Assembly: GCA_015061185.1 (NCBI GenBank)
Contig: SUWZ01000028.1
Location: forward strand, 1-43,341
From: Bacteroidales bacterium
Lineage (GTDB): Bacteria > Bacteroidota > Bacteroidia > Bacteroidales > Paludibacteraceae
Direction of reading: 5' to 3'
DNA length: 43,341 nt
In this document: one piece after another, positions 1 through 8,039 of the stretch
How positions within the stretch are numbered: position 1 is the first letter of the stretch
Layout: the number at the start of each line of letters is the position of its first letter
The notes under the pieces: model-generated
The model's input: the letters and a program-made list of their open reading frames with translations, nothing else
The model's database searches: none
Told to the model about the DNA's origin: nothing
Made by a program: the position numbers and the translations under genes

Positions 1-216
1 TTTTTTCCTACTGGAGTACTCCAGTAGGGAGGGAAGAATGACTATATTTTTTTGCACTTCGTTTTTTACAGTACAAAATCTGTTGATTCTACGATTGAGT
101 TTTTTTTTGTCTATGTGTAAAAAATATTTGAAAAAATTTTGATAATTAAAAATAATTTTAGAAATTTGGGTGATTTCGTTTTTATTGAAAAGTGTAATAT
201 TTAAAAGTGTGAGCGT

Positions 217-561
217 ATGGACGAAGAGAAAAAGAGGTATGAGACGGATAAACGGGATCAAGAGATTGTTTATTCGAAGGCAATAAAAGCCGGCAAGCGC
301 ATCTATTATTTAGATGTAAAACGTAATCGTAAGGATGAGTTGTTTTTAGCGATTACAGAAAGTAAGAAAAAGGTAATGGGCGATGATTCCCAAGTGTCAT
401 TTGAGAAGCACAAGATTTTCTTGTACAAGGAAGATTTTGAGAAGTTCCTTACCGGTATGCAAGATGTTATTGGTTTTATTAATGACAGTGCTTCAGGAAC
501 TGATAGTGCTGAGAAAGGAGATGATTCGTCTTCCAGTCGATTCGAAATTGATTTTGGTTGA
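217..561 (+). CDS. PUR-alpha-like nucleic-acid-binding protein (DUF3276)
   Basis: This 114-residue cytoplasmic protein matches the Bacteroidota DUF3276/PUR family, which is related to Borrelia BpuR and eukaryotic PUR-alpha and binds single-stranded DNA or RNA. One PUR repeat can be read at residues 15-92: a basic beta-rich stretch (VYSKAIKAGKRIYYLDVKRN), then LFLAITESKK, then a helix (KEDFEKFLTGMQDVIGFI). The C-terminal 20 residues are acidic and Ser-rich and look disordered, ending in RFEIDFG as in related proteins. The ATG at 217 gives the usual family length. It stands alone, followed 20 bp downstream by a strong terminator. The exact cellular target is unknown; a role as a nucleoid or RNA-binding regulator is inferred from the family. 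Confidence 0.85.
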   Translation: MDEEKKRYETDKRDQEIVYSKAIKAGKRIYYLDVKRNRKDELFLAITESKKKVMGDDSQVSFEKHKIFLYKEDFEKFLTGMQDVIGFINDSASGTDSAEKGDDSSSSRFEIDFG

Positions 562-581
562 TATGATTTGCTCGAAAAAAT

Positions 582-614
582 AAAAAAAAGAGGTTGAAAA
601 GACCTCTTTTTTTT
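582..614 (+). terminator. rho-independent terminator of the PUR-like gene
   Basis: The hairpin AGAGGT-TGAAAAG-ACCTCT is extended by an A-run pairing with a T-run of eight. It lies 20 bp after the stop codon of the gene at 217. Confidence 0.85.
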
Positions 615-626
615 GTATCATCATTT

Positions 627-714
627 ATAAAGTAATTTCTATAAATCACGTTGGAAAATACAAATTAACAATAATTATACTTTCCCTTTGCGTGATTTAT
701 AGAAATTACTTTAT
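627..714. repeat. 88-bp element with perfect 24-bp terminal inverted repeats
   Basis: Positions 627-650 and 691-714 are exact inverted copies (24 bp each) around a 40-bp AT-rich centre. The repeat arm contains TTTCTATAAAT, which resembles the ends of the family A elements seen elsewhere in the window. This may therefore be a short palindromic derivative of that family. It lies between convergent genes, so it could also act as an RNA hairpin in either read-through transcript. Confidence 0.75.
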
Positions 715-732
715 GTATGTTTACGAGTAAAA

Positions 733-1092
733 TTAATTGTTGTTTGTACTCTCTTTCTTACTCATGTTGCAAGTTCCTGTGAATATAGCTTGTGGTTCAA
801 TTGATAATATTTTGGTGTCAATATCGCCTTCAATGTGTGCAGAGGATTTTAAAGAAAGGGTGTCGTTGATGTGTAATTGACCGTTTACACGACCCAATAT
901 ATCTGCATTATTGCATGTTAATGTGCCATCTAAAGAACCTTTTGTTCCAATGATAACTTTCCCTTTGCAAGTGATAGTTCCTTCTACAGAACCATCCAAT
1001 CTGAAATCACTCTCTGCTTGGATGTCGCCTACTACCTTTGTTCCAAATGCCAGGGTGTTGTGTTCGCTACCCGCTGATGAATCTTTTGCCAT
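733..1092 (-). CDS. bactofilin (polymer-forming cytoskeletal protein)
   Basis: This 119-residue protein has the bactofilin/DUF583 signature. Regularly spaced Gly and hydrophobic positions across residues 14-110 (VVGDIQAESDFRLDGSVEGTI, GKVIIGTKGSLDGTL, ADILGRVNGQLHI, SAHIEGDIDTKIL) build a right-handed beta-helix. The short polar N-terminus and Ser/Asn-rich C-terminus are typical disordered tails. Bactofilins polymerise without nucleotide and act in cell shape, envelope or polar organisation. The gene starts 12 bp after the pheS stop on the same strand, so the two are probably co-transcribed. Its specific role here cannot be read from the sequence. Confidence 0.9.
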   Translation of the reverse strand: MAKDSSAGSEHNTLAFGTKVVGDIQAESDFRLDGSVEGTITCKGKVIIGTKGSLDGTLTCNNADILGRVNGQLHINDTLSLKSSAHIEGDIDTKILSIEPQAIFTGTCNMSKKESTNNN

Positions 1093-1104
1093 GGTATTTT
1101 TCTT

Positions 1105-2124
1105 TTAATATGCTGATTTAAACTGATTAAGGAATCGTATATCATTTTCAGAGAACATCCTTAAATCTTTTACTTGAAATTTTAGATTAGTTATTCTTTC
1201 TACACCCATTCCAAATGCGTATCCGGTGTATTCTTTACTATCTATTCCGCAACTCTCCAATACGTTAGGGTCAACCATTCCGCACCCTAAAATCTCAACC
1301 CAGCCTGTACCTTTACAGAATGGACAGCCTTTCCCCCCGCAAAGGTTGCAAGATATATCCATCTCTGCAGATGGTTCTGTAAATGGGAAGTAGGATGGTC
1401 GTAAACGTATTTGTGTCTCTTCTCCAAACATCTCCTTTGCAAAGTATAGCAATGCTTGTTTCAAGTCTGCAAACGAAACGTTTTTATCAATGTATAAACC
1501 TTCTACTTGATGGAAGAAACAGTGCGCACGATAAGAGATGGCCTCATTGCGATAAACTCTACCCGGACAAAGCACCCTGATAGGAGGCTTTTGGCTTGTC
1601 ATTGTACGAGTTTGTACTGATGAGGTGTGCGTACGCAATAAAACATCCGGATTTCTCGCAATAAAAAATGTATCTTGCATATCTCGTGCCGGATGTTCCG
1701 GTGGAAAATTCAGAGCAGAAAATACATGCCAGTCATCCTCAATTTCAGGTCCTTCTGCGACAACGAATCCTAATCGGGAAAAAATTTCGACAATCTCATT
1801 TTTGACAATCGATAGAGGATGCCTTGTTCCTAATTCTATCGGTTCTGCTGAACGTGTTAAATCTAACTTGTCATTACTTAAGTTTAACTCTTCAAACTTT
1901 TCTTTCAGTTCAGAAATTGCTTCTTGAGTCTCATACTTCAATTTATTCAACATCTGTCCCACCTCTTTTTTTAGGTCGTTGGGAACTTCTCTGAATTCGT
2001 TGAATAACATCGAAACCTCACCTTTTTTACTTAAGTATTTTATGCGTAGAGCCTCAATATCTTCTAAACTCTCTGCATGTAAGTCTTTTATTTCTTCAGC
2101 TATTTTTCTTATACGCTCTTTCAT
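1105..2124 (-). CDS. pheS: phenylalanine--tRNA ligase alpha subunit
   Basis: PheS charges tRNA-Phe as part of an alpha2-beta2 enzyme. Visible class II features are motif 2 around RVYRNEAISYRAHCFFHQVEGLYID, the Phe-pocket region (PSYFPFTEPSAEMDISC) and motif 3 (GFGMGVERI, here AFGMGVERI). A Cys cluster, CNLCGGKGCPFCKGTGW, is a zinc-ribbon-like insert seen in many PheS. The N-terminal coiled coil covers residues 1-85. The longest frame opens with TTG at 2157, but that codon lies inside a strong TACCTTTG promoter box, so the ATG at 2124 (339 residues) is chosen. No pheT is adjacent, as is usual in Bacteroidales. Bactofilin follows 12 bp downstream. Confidence 0.95.
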   Translation of the reverse strand: MKERIRKIAEEIKDLHAESLEDIEALRIKYLSKKGEVSMLFNEFREVPNDLKKEVGQMLNKLKYETQEAISELKEKFEELNLSNDKLDLTRSAEPIELGTRHPLSIVKNEIVEIFSRLGFVVAEGPEIEDDWHVFSALNFPPEHPARDMQDTFFIARNPDVLLRTHTSSVQTRTMTSQKPPIRVLCPGRVYRNEAISYRAHCFFHQVEGLYIDKNVSFADLKQALLYFAKEMFGEETQIRLRPSYFPFTEPSAEMDISCNLCGGKGCPFCKGTGWVEILGCGMVDPNVLESCGIDSKEYTGYAFGMGVERITNLKFQVKDLRMFSENDIRFLNQFKSAY

Positions 2125-2154
2125 CTCTCTTTTCTGAATTGATATTTCTTTCGG

Positions 2155-2183
2155 CAAAGGTACTATTTTTATTCTAAATCCAA
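2155..2183 (-). promoter_or_regulatory. Bacteroidetes-type promoter of pheS-bactofilin
   Basis: On the minus strand TTG (2181-2183), 18 bp, then TACCTTTG (2155-2162) fits the TTTG/TAnnTTTG consensus. Transcription should start near 2148, about 24 nt before the ATG at 2124. This is the main argument against the TTG start at 2157. Confidence 0.7.
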
Positions 2184-2442
2184 GATAAACAATTCTCTTA
2201 TTTTTTTATTTCTATATAAAAATCTTTCTATTGGTCGCTTTAGATGGGTTCTATAATTTCATTTTGCAGAATTTTTGAAGGAAGTTTCTATAAATTTTGT
2301 CGAGGTGATTTTGAATAGTTTTTTGCTTAGATTGATTATGTATGAGAAGCTTTTCGTATATCCAAATGAGTATAGTTAAACTTGTTTCTGCTATGCCATG
2401 GCGAGAATTATGGAGGAGGTTTACATCACACACACAAGGCAC

Positions 2443-2477
2443 AAAAAAAACGGAGGCGGGTTATGAACCTCCGTTTT
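2443..2477 (-). terminator. rho-independent terminator of the candidate small RNA
   Basis: On the minus strand the stem AACGGAGG/CCTCCGTT encloses an 11-nt loop and is followed by eight T. The opposite strand has only four T after the stem, so minus is the likely direction. Confidence 0.8.
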
Positions 2478-2608
2478 GTCGGACCAACAATTCACATCGT
2501 TTCTTTTTTTGGGAGATTAGAACCCCCTCGTCCTAAAAAATTTTAACCAAACTAAAACCAGAATGAATATCTTTACTCTACTTTTGTAGATATGTCTTAT
2601 CTAAATCT
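2443..2608 (-). ncRNA. candidate structured small RNA upstream of pheS
   Basis: A consensus promoter (2615-2645) and a strong terminator (2443-2477) delimit a transcript of about 165 nt without a convincing reading frame. It can fold several local hairpins: AGATA/TATCT, CTAC-AAAA-GTAG, UUGUUG-GUC-CGACAA, and the terminal GGAGG/CCTCC stem. In architecture (order-specific promoter, terminator, orphan RNA) it resembles the Rfam Bacteroidales-1 motif, but I cannot confirm that match from sequence alone. It could alternatively be an attenuated leader of pheS, though pheS has its own promoter 280 bp further on. A 63-codon frame at 2251-2442 looks like chance. Confidence 0.5.
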
Positions 2609-2614
2609 CTTTTG

Positions 2615-2645
2615 CAAAGATAAGATACATTTTTCTTTTTGTCAA
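2615..2645 (-). promoter_or_regulatory. Bacteroidetes-type promoter of the candidate small RNA
   Basis: On the minus strand TTG (2643-2645), 20 bp, then TATCTTTG (2615-2622). This is the same box and spacing as the tRNA-His promoter in this window. The predicted start is near 2608. Confidence 0.7.
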
Positions 2646-2903
2646 GTCTTTTCTTCTTTTTTTTTTGAAAATATTTCTTCTTGCTTTCTAAGTGTTTAAT
2701 TTTTAAGTGGTTTATTTTATTCTTTCTACGGAGGATTTTTCAATTTTGAAAAAATGCTTATCCTTTTGAAATGTTTTATCTCTATTACATCAGCATAATT
2801 CAACAAAGATAATTAGCTGTATAAGATGTTTTTTATAGAACTTACCCAAAAAAACAGAGAGTCTTTTCTTTCATATTCTGAATAATTTCTTAAATTTGGA
2901 GGT

Positions 2904-4022
2904 ATGGAAAATAGGCGAGTAGAATTCTTTTGGAATAGGGAGTCTGTAGTTGAGATTCTTATTTGGGTGGCAGTTTTTCTTTTGTTAACTGTCAGTAGTT
3001 TCCCTTTGGATTTTTATTTATCATTTTCATTATCAATTGTTCTTCTAATAGGAATGATTCTCCTTTCTCTATTTAATAGAAAGTTTATAATTCCTTTTTT
3101 TCTAAGTAAAGAACGTTTCTTTTGGACACTTTTATTCACAGTTGTTATCATTGTTCTAATGACAATTGTTTTTTCTTTTTTAGAAGAGCGCATTTTGTAT
3201 TATTTTATAGAAAAAAACAGAGTTGCATCAGAAGTGTCATTATTGGATATCTCTTTGCCGGAAGAAAGAAAGCCCTTTTTTGAAGAAGAGTCTATTGTCT
3301 CCCTTCTTGGTAATTCTCAAACAACAAAATGGAAAATTTTGATTCTGTTTTTAGGTGTTACTTTGGTGAATTTTTTGTCGTTTTATAGGCAAAGGAGTTT
3401 AGTAGCTGAACAGGTCAGAAACTCATTATTACAAGAGAAAATGCAGATGGAACTGAATTTTCTTCGCTCCCAAATCAATCCTCATTTTTTGTTTAATGCG
3501 ATGAATAACCTTTATTCTTTGGTGTACATGAAAGATAAAAATGCTCCCGATGCAATTTTATCTCTTTCAGAGATGCTGAGATATGTTACAAATTGTTCTA
3601 AAAACAATGAAATTTTGCTGGAAAAAGAGATTCTTTATTTGGAAAATTATATTGATTTTCATCGTTTTAGTTTTGAAAATCCACTAAATATTACTTTTGA
3701 AAAATATGTTGAGTCTGAGTCTATTATGATAGCACCTATGTTGCTTCAACCTTTTTTGGAAAATTCGTTTAAGTATAGTGGAGTGGGTCGGGAAGATGAT
3801 TCCTATATTTTATTGTCGCTGAATGCGACTAATAATCAACTCCATTTTTATATAGAAAATACCATCTGTGAGAAATTTCGCACAAAAAAAGAATTTTCAA
3901 ATGGTGTAGGCTTGCAAAATGTACAACAACGTTTGCAGTTGTGTTATCCTAATCGTTATGTATTGAGTGTTAACGAATTGAATAATATCTATCAACTTGA
4001 TTTAGTAATTAATTTAAAATAA
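2904..4022 (+). CDS. LytS/YehU-type sensor histidine kinase
   Basis: This 372-residue inner-membrane kinase probably phosphorylates the response regulator encoded 6 bp downstream. Four hydrophobic segments (about residues 16-32, 38-56, 72-92 and 144-161) form the sensor part; no extracellular binding domain is evident. A short coiled coil leads into the His_kinase domain (PF06580) with phospho-acceptor His194 in QINPHFLFNAMNNLYSL. This is followed by an HATPase domain with N box LLQPFLENSFKY (about 277-288) and G box NGVGLQNVQQRL (about 337-348). GGAGG sits immediately before the ATG at 2904. The stimulus is unknown. A solitary family A repeat end lies at about 2830-2850 in its upstream region. 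Confidence 0.93.
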   Translation: MENRRVEFFWNRESVVEILIWVAVFLLLTVSSFPLDFYLSFSLSIVLLIGMILLSLFNRKFIIPFFLSKERFFWTLLFTVVIIVLMTIVFSFLEERILYYFIEKNRVASEVSLLDISLPEERKPFFEEESIVSLLGNSQTTKWKILILFLGVTLVNFLSFYRQRSLVAEQVRNSLLQEKMQMELNFLRSQINPHFLFNAMNNLYSLVYMKDKNAPDAILSLSEMLRYVTNCSKNNEILLEKEILYLENYIDFHRFSFENPLNITFEKYVESESIMIAPMLLQPFLENSFKYSGVGREDDSYILLSLNATNNQLHFYIENTICEKFRTKKEFSNGVGLQNVQQRLQLCYPNRYVLSVNELNNIYQLDLVINLK

Positions 4023-4028
4023 TTTATT

Positions 4029-4742
4029 ATGGTGCAAGAAGTGATTAAAACGATAATAATAGATGACGAATTTCCGGCGAGAAAATTGTTGTCTGAATAT
4101 GCTTCAAAAATTGCTAATATTAAATTATGTGGAGTGTGTGACAATGCTGTTCATGCATTAGAACTTTTGCAAAACGAGGAGGTAGATCTGATATTTACGG
4201 ATATTCAGATGCCGGACTTATCAGGGATGGAGTTTATTCGCTCTTTAAAAAATCCACCTCTGATAGTTTTTACTACAGCCCATTCAGAGTATGCTATTGA
4301 TAGTTATGAATTGGAAGCTGTAGATTATCTTTTAAAACCTATCTCATTTCCCCGTTTTGTGCAAGCTGTTAATAAAGTGCAAGAGCGGATTCAATTGTTG
4401 AGAAGTAAGGAGTGTGAGACGAAACCTGAAAAGGATTATTTTATGGTAAAGGCTGATTATAAACTATATAGGATAGATTTTGTTAATATTTTATTTGTCG
4501 AAGGGCAAAGTGAGTATGTTACCTTTCATCTGAAAGATAATAAAAAGATTACGGCATACTATGCGTTAAAAAAATTGGAAGAAGAGTTGCCGTCTCGCGA
4601 TTTTATGAGAATTCATAAATCTTACATTGTCTCTCTCGCTAATATTGAGTCGGTCGAAGGAAATTTAGTGACTATTGCAGGTCAAAAATTGTCAATCGGA
4701 AAGAATTATAAAGATTTATTAATGGATCGTTTGAATTGTTGA
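4029..4742 (+). CDS. LytTR-family response regulator
   Basis: This 237-residue cytoplasmic transcription factor pairs with the upstream kinase. The receiver domain (residues 5-120) has the acidic pair DDE at 12-14, phospho-acceptor Asp58 in LIFTDIQMPDLSGMEF, and the conserved Lys in DYLLKPISFPRF. The C-terminal LytTR DNA-binding domain (about 138-235) shows FMVKADYKLYRIDFVNILFVEGQSEYV and FMRIHKSYIVSLANIESVEG. It is only 6 bp from the kinase, so the two form one operon. No target promoter can be named from the sequence; transporter or envelope genes next door, the common partners, are absent. Confidence 0.94.
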   Translation: MVQEVIKTIIIDDEFPARKLLSEYASKIANIKLCGVCDNAVHALELLQNEEVDLIFTDIQMPDLSGMEFIRSLKNPPLIVFTTAHSEYAIDSYELEAVDYLLKPISFPRFVQAVNKVQERIQLLRSKECETKPEKDYFMVKADYKLYRIDFVNILFVEGQSEYVTFHLKDNKKITAYYALKKLEEELPSRDFMRIHKSYIVSLANIESVEGNLVTIAGQKLSIGKNYKDLLMDRLNC

Positions 4743-4856
4743 GGTGCTAAAAAAAATTAGTGCCTAATTTCACAACCAAGCACTTAACCTGAGAGTAAAT
4801 TCTCTCTAATAAAAAAATGAAAACAAACACTATTATGAAAAATTTATTTGCAACTT

Positions 4857-5052
4857 AAAGTGGGTTCGATTAACTCATTTCACAGTTTTTTTATTTATTT
4901 CGAGTGAATTACTGTTCAAAAGAGCAGTTCAAACACTGTAACCATTTGATAAACGGTAAGTCACCGAAAGAAATCAAAAAGTTCCGAAAAGTTCATCAAC
5001 CACCAACTATACCTTCTCAATTACAAACGGAGAATTTATAAAACTCACCTTA
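4857..5052. repeat. family A MITE-like element, copy 1
   Basis: The ends resemble the family A inverted repeat (AAGTGGGTTC at the left; complement of AAGGTGAGTTTTATAAATTC at the right). The interior shares the family landmarks ATTTATTTCGAG and AATCAAAAAGTTCCGAAAAGT. It starts inside a short aborted frame (ATG at 4818 or 4836). With the B copy just downstream it accounts for most of the 4743-5413 gap. Confidence 0.65.
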
Positions 5053-5145
5053 TGAAGGTATATTTCCTCGTCAAAGTTAAATTCAATCTAAATAGTTGGC
5101 AATAATTTATAGATGAAATGGCTATTTTTATAGACAAAATAATTA

Positions 5146-5315
5146 GAACTGTTTAAATATTATTATTAAATGATTTTTGCTTCACCTTTTTTCGGCATCT
5201 TTGAAGTGCTTTTTAAGCTATTTTCACTATTCATTTTTGAGAATAGTCCACTATTAACTTCAAAAGAATAATAAAATCACTCTCAAATAAGTCGAAATAA
5301 AATCTAAACAACTTC
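5146..5315 (-). repeat. family B MITE-like element, 170-bp copy
   Basis: A diverged, shortened copy of the 191-bp family, in reverse orientation relative to the copy at 41875. The ends are GAACTGTTTAAAT and its inverted partner ending CAACTTC. Direct repeats TTA flank it (5143-5145 and 5316-5318). The internal landmark CGGCATCTTTGA is retained. Confidence 0.8.
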
Positions 5316-5356
5316 TTATTGATTGTGTGAGATTGTAGAAAATTGTAATTTTGAGG

Positions 5357-5385
5357 TTGTTTAATTGTTATTTCATCTATCTTTG
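5357..5385 (+). promoter_or_regulatory. Bacteroidetes-type promoter of the CobW-family gene
   Basis: TTG (5357-5359), 18 bp, TATCTTTG (5378-5385). The predicted start is near 5391, about 23 nt before the ATG. I could not make out a metal-responsive operator with confidence. Confidence 0.6.
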
Positions 5386-5413
5386 AAAAACATTATATTA
5401 TAAAATTTAAGTC

Positions 5414-6643
5414 ATGAATAAACAGGTAGTTCCAATAATGTTGTTGACCGGGTACCTTGGAAGTGGGAAAACCACTTTGGTAAACAATATTTTATCCAAT
5501 AGCAAAGGGTATCGTTTTGCTGTTATTGTAAATGATATTGGTGAAGTCAATATTGATGCTTCTTTAATTCAAAAAGGCGGAATTGTAACAGAGGAGCAAA
5601 ATAATTTGGTTGCGTTATCAAATGGGTGTATTTGTTGCTCTTTGCAGACAGATTTGCTTGAACAAATTGCAGAGTTGACTAAAAGCAATCAGTTCGATTA
5701 TATTGTTATCGAGGCAAGTGGGGTTTGTGATCCTTTCCCTATTGCTCAAACAATTGCTTCTACTTCTGATTATGCAAAAAAATATCAATTGCCGGAAATT
5801 TGTCGTTTGGATTGTGTGGTTACTGTTGTCGATGCTTTACGTATTTTGGAAGAATTCTCCGGAGGGAATGATTTATTGGGGCTTGTAGATGAGGAGTGTA
5901 TTGCTAGTTTATTGGTTCAGCAAATCGAATTTTGTAATGTTATCGTATTAAATAAAATCAGCGAAGTAACAATAGAGGCTAAAAACCAATTATTAGCGGT
6001 GTTGAAGAAATTGCAACCTAATGCGCAGGTGATAGAAGCGGATTTTGCACAATTCGACCTGAATTTAATTTTAGACACTCATGCGTTTGATTTGGAAAAA
6101 GTGGCGATGTCTGCCGGATGGATAAAGAGTATGGATGAGGAGGTGGAGTGTTCTGACACTTCCGAGCATTGCCATTGTGGATGTAATCATGAACATCACG
6201 ACCATCACGAAAATCACCAGAATTGCAAGCATCATGACCATTCTCATTGTCACCATCATCATCAAGGTGAAGGGGAGAGTGGTGAATATGGTATTTCAAC
6301 GTTTGTTTATTATAGGAGGAGAGCTTTTAATTTGTCTAAATTTGAGCAGTTTGTTTACTCCAATTGGCCTAAAGGAATTATTCGTTCTAAAGGAATTCTC
6401 TATTTTGAAGAGAATGAACCTATGTCCTATATGTTTGACCAAGCCGGCTCTTTAAAGCGACTAACCGAGGCAGGACAATGGATTTGCACCGCTCCCCAAG
6501 AAGAAGTAGAACAATTGTTGGAGCGAAACGCTGAATTGCGTAGAGATTGGGATGCAGAGTATGGTGATAAAATGATAAAAATCGTATTTATAGGGAAAGA
6601 TATGGAACGGCAAGCAATCATAGATACGTTAAACAAAATATGA
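5414..6643 (+). CDS. CobW/COG0523-family metallochaperone GTPase
   Basis: This 409-residue G3E GTPase delivers or handles a metal, most often zinc under starvation. Walker A is GYLGSGKTTL (residues 13-22). The COG0523 metal motif is GCICCS (Cys72, Cys74, Cys75). A Walker B-like segment is VIEASGVCDP, and the nucleotide-specificity motif reads NKIS where NKxD is canonical. A His/Cys-rich stretch at about residues 250-285 (for example KHHDHSHCHHHHQ) is a metal-buffering loop. The C-terminal CobW_C domain follows from about residue 290. The gene is monocistronic with its own promoter. Zinc is inferred from the family; cobalt or nickel cannot be excluded. Confidence 0.9.
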   Translation: MNKQVVPIMLLTGYLGSGKTTLVNNILSNSKGYRFAVIVNDIGEVNIDASLIQKGGIVTEEQNNLVALSNGCICCSLQTDLLEQIAELTKSNQFDYIVIEASGVCDPFPIAQTIASTSDYAKKYQLPEICRLDCVVTVVDALRILEEFSGGNDLLGLVDEECIASLLVQQIEFCNVIVLNKISEVTIEAKNQLLAVLKKLQPNAQVIEADFAQFDLNLILDTHAFDLEKVAMSAGWIKSMDEEVECSDTSEHCHCGCNHEHHDHHENHQNCKHHDHSHCHHHHQGEGESGEYGISTFVYYRRRAFNLSKFEQFVYSNWPKGIIRSKGILYFEENEPMSYMFDQAGSLKRLTEAGQWICTAPQEEVEQLLERNAELRRDWDAEYGDKMIKIVFIGKDMERQAIIDTLNKI

Positions 6644-6692
6644 TTCGTCCGAAGGTACGATAGCGAAATCATGCAGAGGAGTTTATATCAAT

Positions 6693-6746
6693 TGCGTCAT
6701 AGTGTACAATTCACAAATCGTGAGTGCATTTGTACATTATGACGCA
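6693..6746. other. long intergenic hairpin between convergent cobW-like and hisC genes
   Basis: TGCGTCATA-G-TGTACAA pairs with TTGTACA-T-TATGACGCA over 17 bp with one mismatch, around a loop that holds a smaller TCAC/GTGA stem. There is no long T-run on either side, so it may be an RNA-stabilising 3' hairpin or a shared terminator rather than a classical one. A solitary family A end (about 6774-6792) lies between it and the hisC stop. Confidence 0.5.
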
Positions 6747-6792
6747 TAAGTTTTTAGGGTGTCACTATTTATTAAAGGTAAGTTCTATACAC

Positions 6793-7824
6793 CTAAAGTT
6801 TTTTCAATTCTGTCAGTAGAATATCATTTTCTTCCGGTGTCCCAATCGTAATTCGTAGTCCCCCTTGACAAAGAGTTACAGAATTTCTGTTTCTGACAAT
6901 GATTCCTTTTTTTACTAACTCTTGATAGATTTTATTAGCATCATTTACTTTAACCAATAGGAAGTTGGCATCGGACGGATGTATAAAAGTTGTTACAGGC
7001 AATTGGCTCAACTCTTTTATCATTCGATCTCTTTCTATAATGGTGGTCTCTTTCCATGAAGAAATAAGATCTTTTTTGCCGATGGTTTCTAACGCAAGTT
7101 TTTGAGTTAGGATATTGATATTATACGGATATTTAATTTTGTTGAAAATGGCAATAATATCAGTAGAAGCAAAAGCCAATCCTAAGCGGATACCGGCGGA
7201 AGCCCAAGCTTTCGAGAATGTTTGTAATACAATGAGATTGGGATATTTATTAAGTTGTAATGCCCAAGATTCTGTAGAAGAAAAGTCAATATATGCCTCG
7301 TCAACAACCACAATTCCATGAAATGAGTTTAAAATCTTTTCAATTTCGCAGGTTGCCAACAGATTACCCGTAGGATTGTTTGGAGAACATAGCCAAATTA
7401 CCTTTGTATTATCATCAACGGCATCTAGCAGATTTTCTGCATTAAGAGAGAAATCATCATTAAGTTTAACATTCTTATAAGTCACATTATTGATGTCGGC
7501 ACAAACTCCATACATTCCGTAAGTCGGTTCAATTGCTACAACGTTGTCTCTTCCCGGTTCACAAAATGCGCGGTAAACCAAGTCGATTGCTTCATCACTC
7601 CCGTTCCCTAAAAAGATCTGTTTAGCATCCACTTTTTTTATCTTTTCAATTTCCTTTTTTAAATCCCATTGTAGAGGATCCGGATATCGATTATACGGAG
7701 CGTTGTATGGACTTTCATTAGCATCTAAATAAACAGACGCCTCTCCTTGGAATTCGTCTCTCGCACAAGAGTAAGGCTTTAAATTCCAAATATTTGGACG
7801 GACAATATTTTTTAAATCAAACAT
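6793..7824 (-). CDS. hisC: histidinol-phosphate aminotransferase
   Basis: HisC converts imidazole-acetol phosphate and glutamate to histidinol phosphate in histidine synthesis. This is a fold-type I PLP enzyme of about 343 residues. The substrate-loop motif is LDANESPYN and the PLP-phosphate region is [12 protein letters not shown]. The core is [11 protein letters not shown] and [10 protein letters not shown], the PLP lysine is in [14 protein letters not shown], and the C-terminal arginine is in [13 protein letters not shown]. The frame extends to a TTG at 7833, but the ATG at 7824 ([13 protein letters not shown]) fits homologs better. It is third in hisG-hisD-hisC but is separated from hisD by a 200-bp family A element. 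hisB and later genes are not in the window. Confidence 0.95.
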   Translation of the reverse strand: MFDLKNIVRPNIWNLKPYSCARDEFQGEASVYLDANESPYNAPYNRYPDPLQWDLKKEIEKIKKVDAKQIFLGNGSDEAIDLVYRAFCEPGRDNVVAIEPTYGMYGVCADINNVTYKNVKLNDDFSLNAENLLDAVDDNTKVIWLCSPNNPTGNLLATCEIEKILNSFHGIVVVDEAYIDFSSTESWALQLNKYPNLIVLQTFSKAWASAGIRLGLAFASTDIIAIFNKIKYPYNINILTQKLALETIGKKDLISSWKETTIIERDRMIKELSQLPVTTFIHPSDANFLLVKVNDANKIYQELVKKGIIVRNRNSVTLCQGGLRITIGTPEENDILLTELKKL

Positions 7825-7835
7825 ATCTAACAATT

Positions 7836-8039
7836 TTAGGAGGGTTCCATAAATTCGTTTCGAGGAATTTTTGAATTTATTTCGAGAGGTTGCCGATCGA
7901 AAGAAAGTGCAGTGCGGGCATTAAGACTGACTATCAGACAGTAAGTTGTCGAAATAAATCAAAAAGTACCGAAGAGTTTATCTCTCCCCATGATTTATGC
8001 TTTTAATTTAAATATGGTGAATCTATAGAACTCACCTCT
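7836..8039. repeat. family A MITE-like element splitting hisD and hisC
   Basis: The left end contains GGGTTCCATAAATTC and the right end CTATAGAACTCACC. The interior has ATTTATTTCGAGAGGTTGCCGATCG and AATCAAAAAGTACCGAAG. The right terminus reaches the hisD stop codon (8038-8040). This is the only large gap in the his cluster. Confidence 0.7.

Noticed and set aside
1-28. A perfect 22-bp palindrome (7-28) preceded by six T at the window start, considered as a terminator.
   Set aside because: The T-run is on the wrong side for plus-strand termination, the complementary strand would have an A-run, and the left context is cut off.
2251-2442. A 63-codon minus-strand frame between the candidate small RNA and pheS.
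   Set aside because: It starts at the terminator, has no recognisable domain, and includes a family A-like repeat end near 2235-2256.
6018-6299. Minus- and plus-strand overlapping frames rich in His, Asp and Met within the CobW-like gene.
   Set aside because: They are shadows of the CAT/CAC-rich His loop of the real gene.
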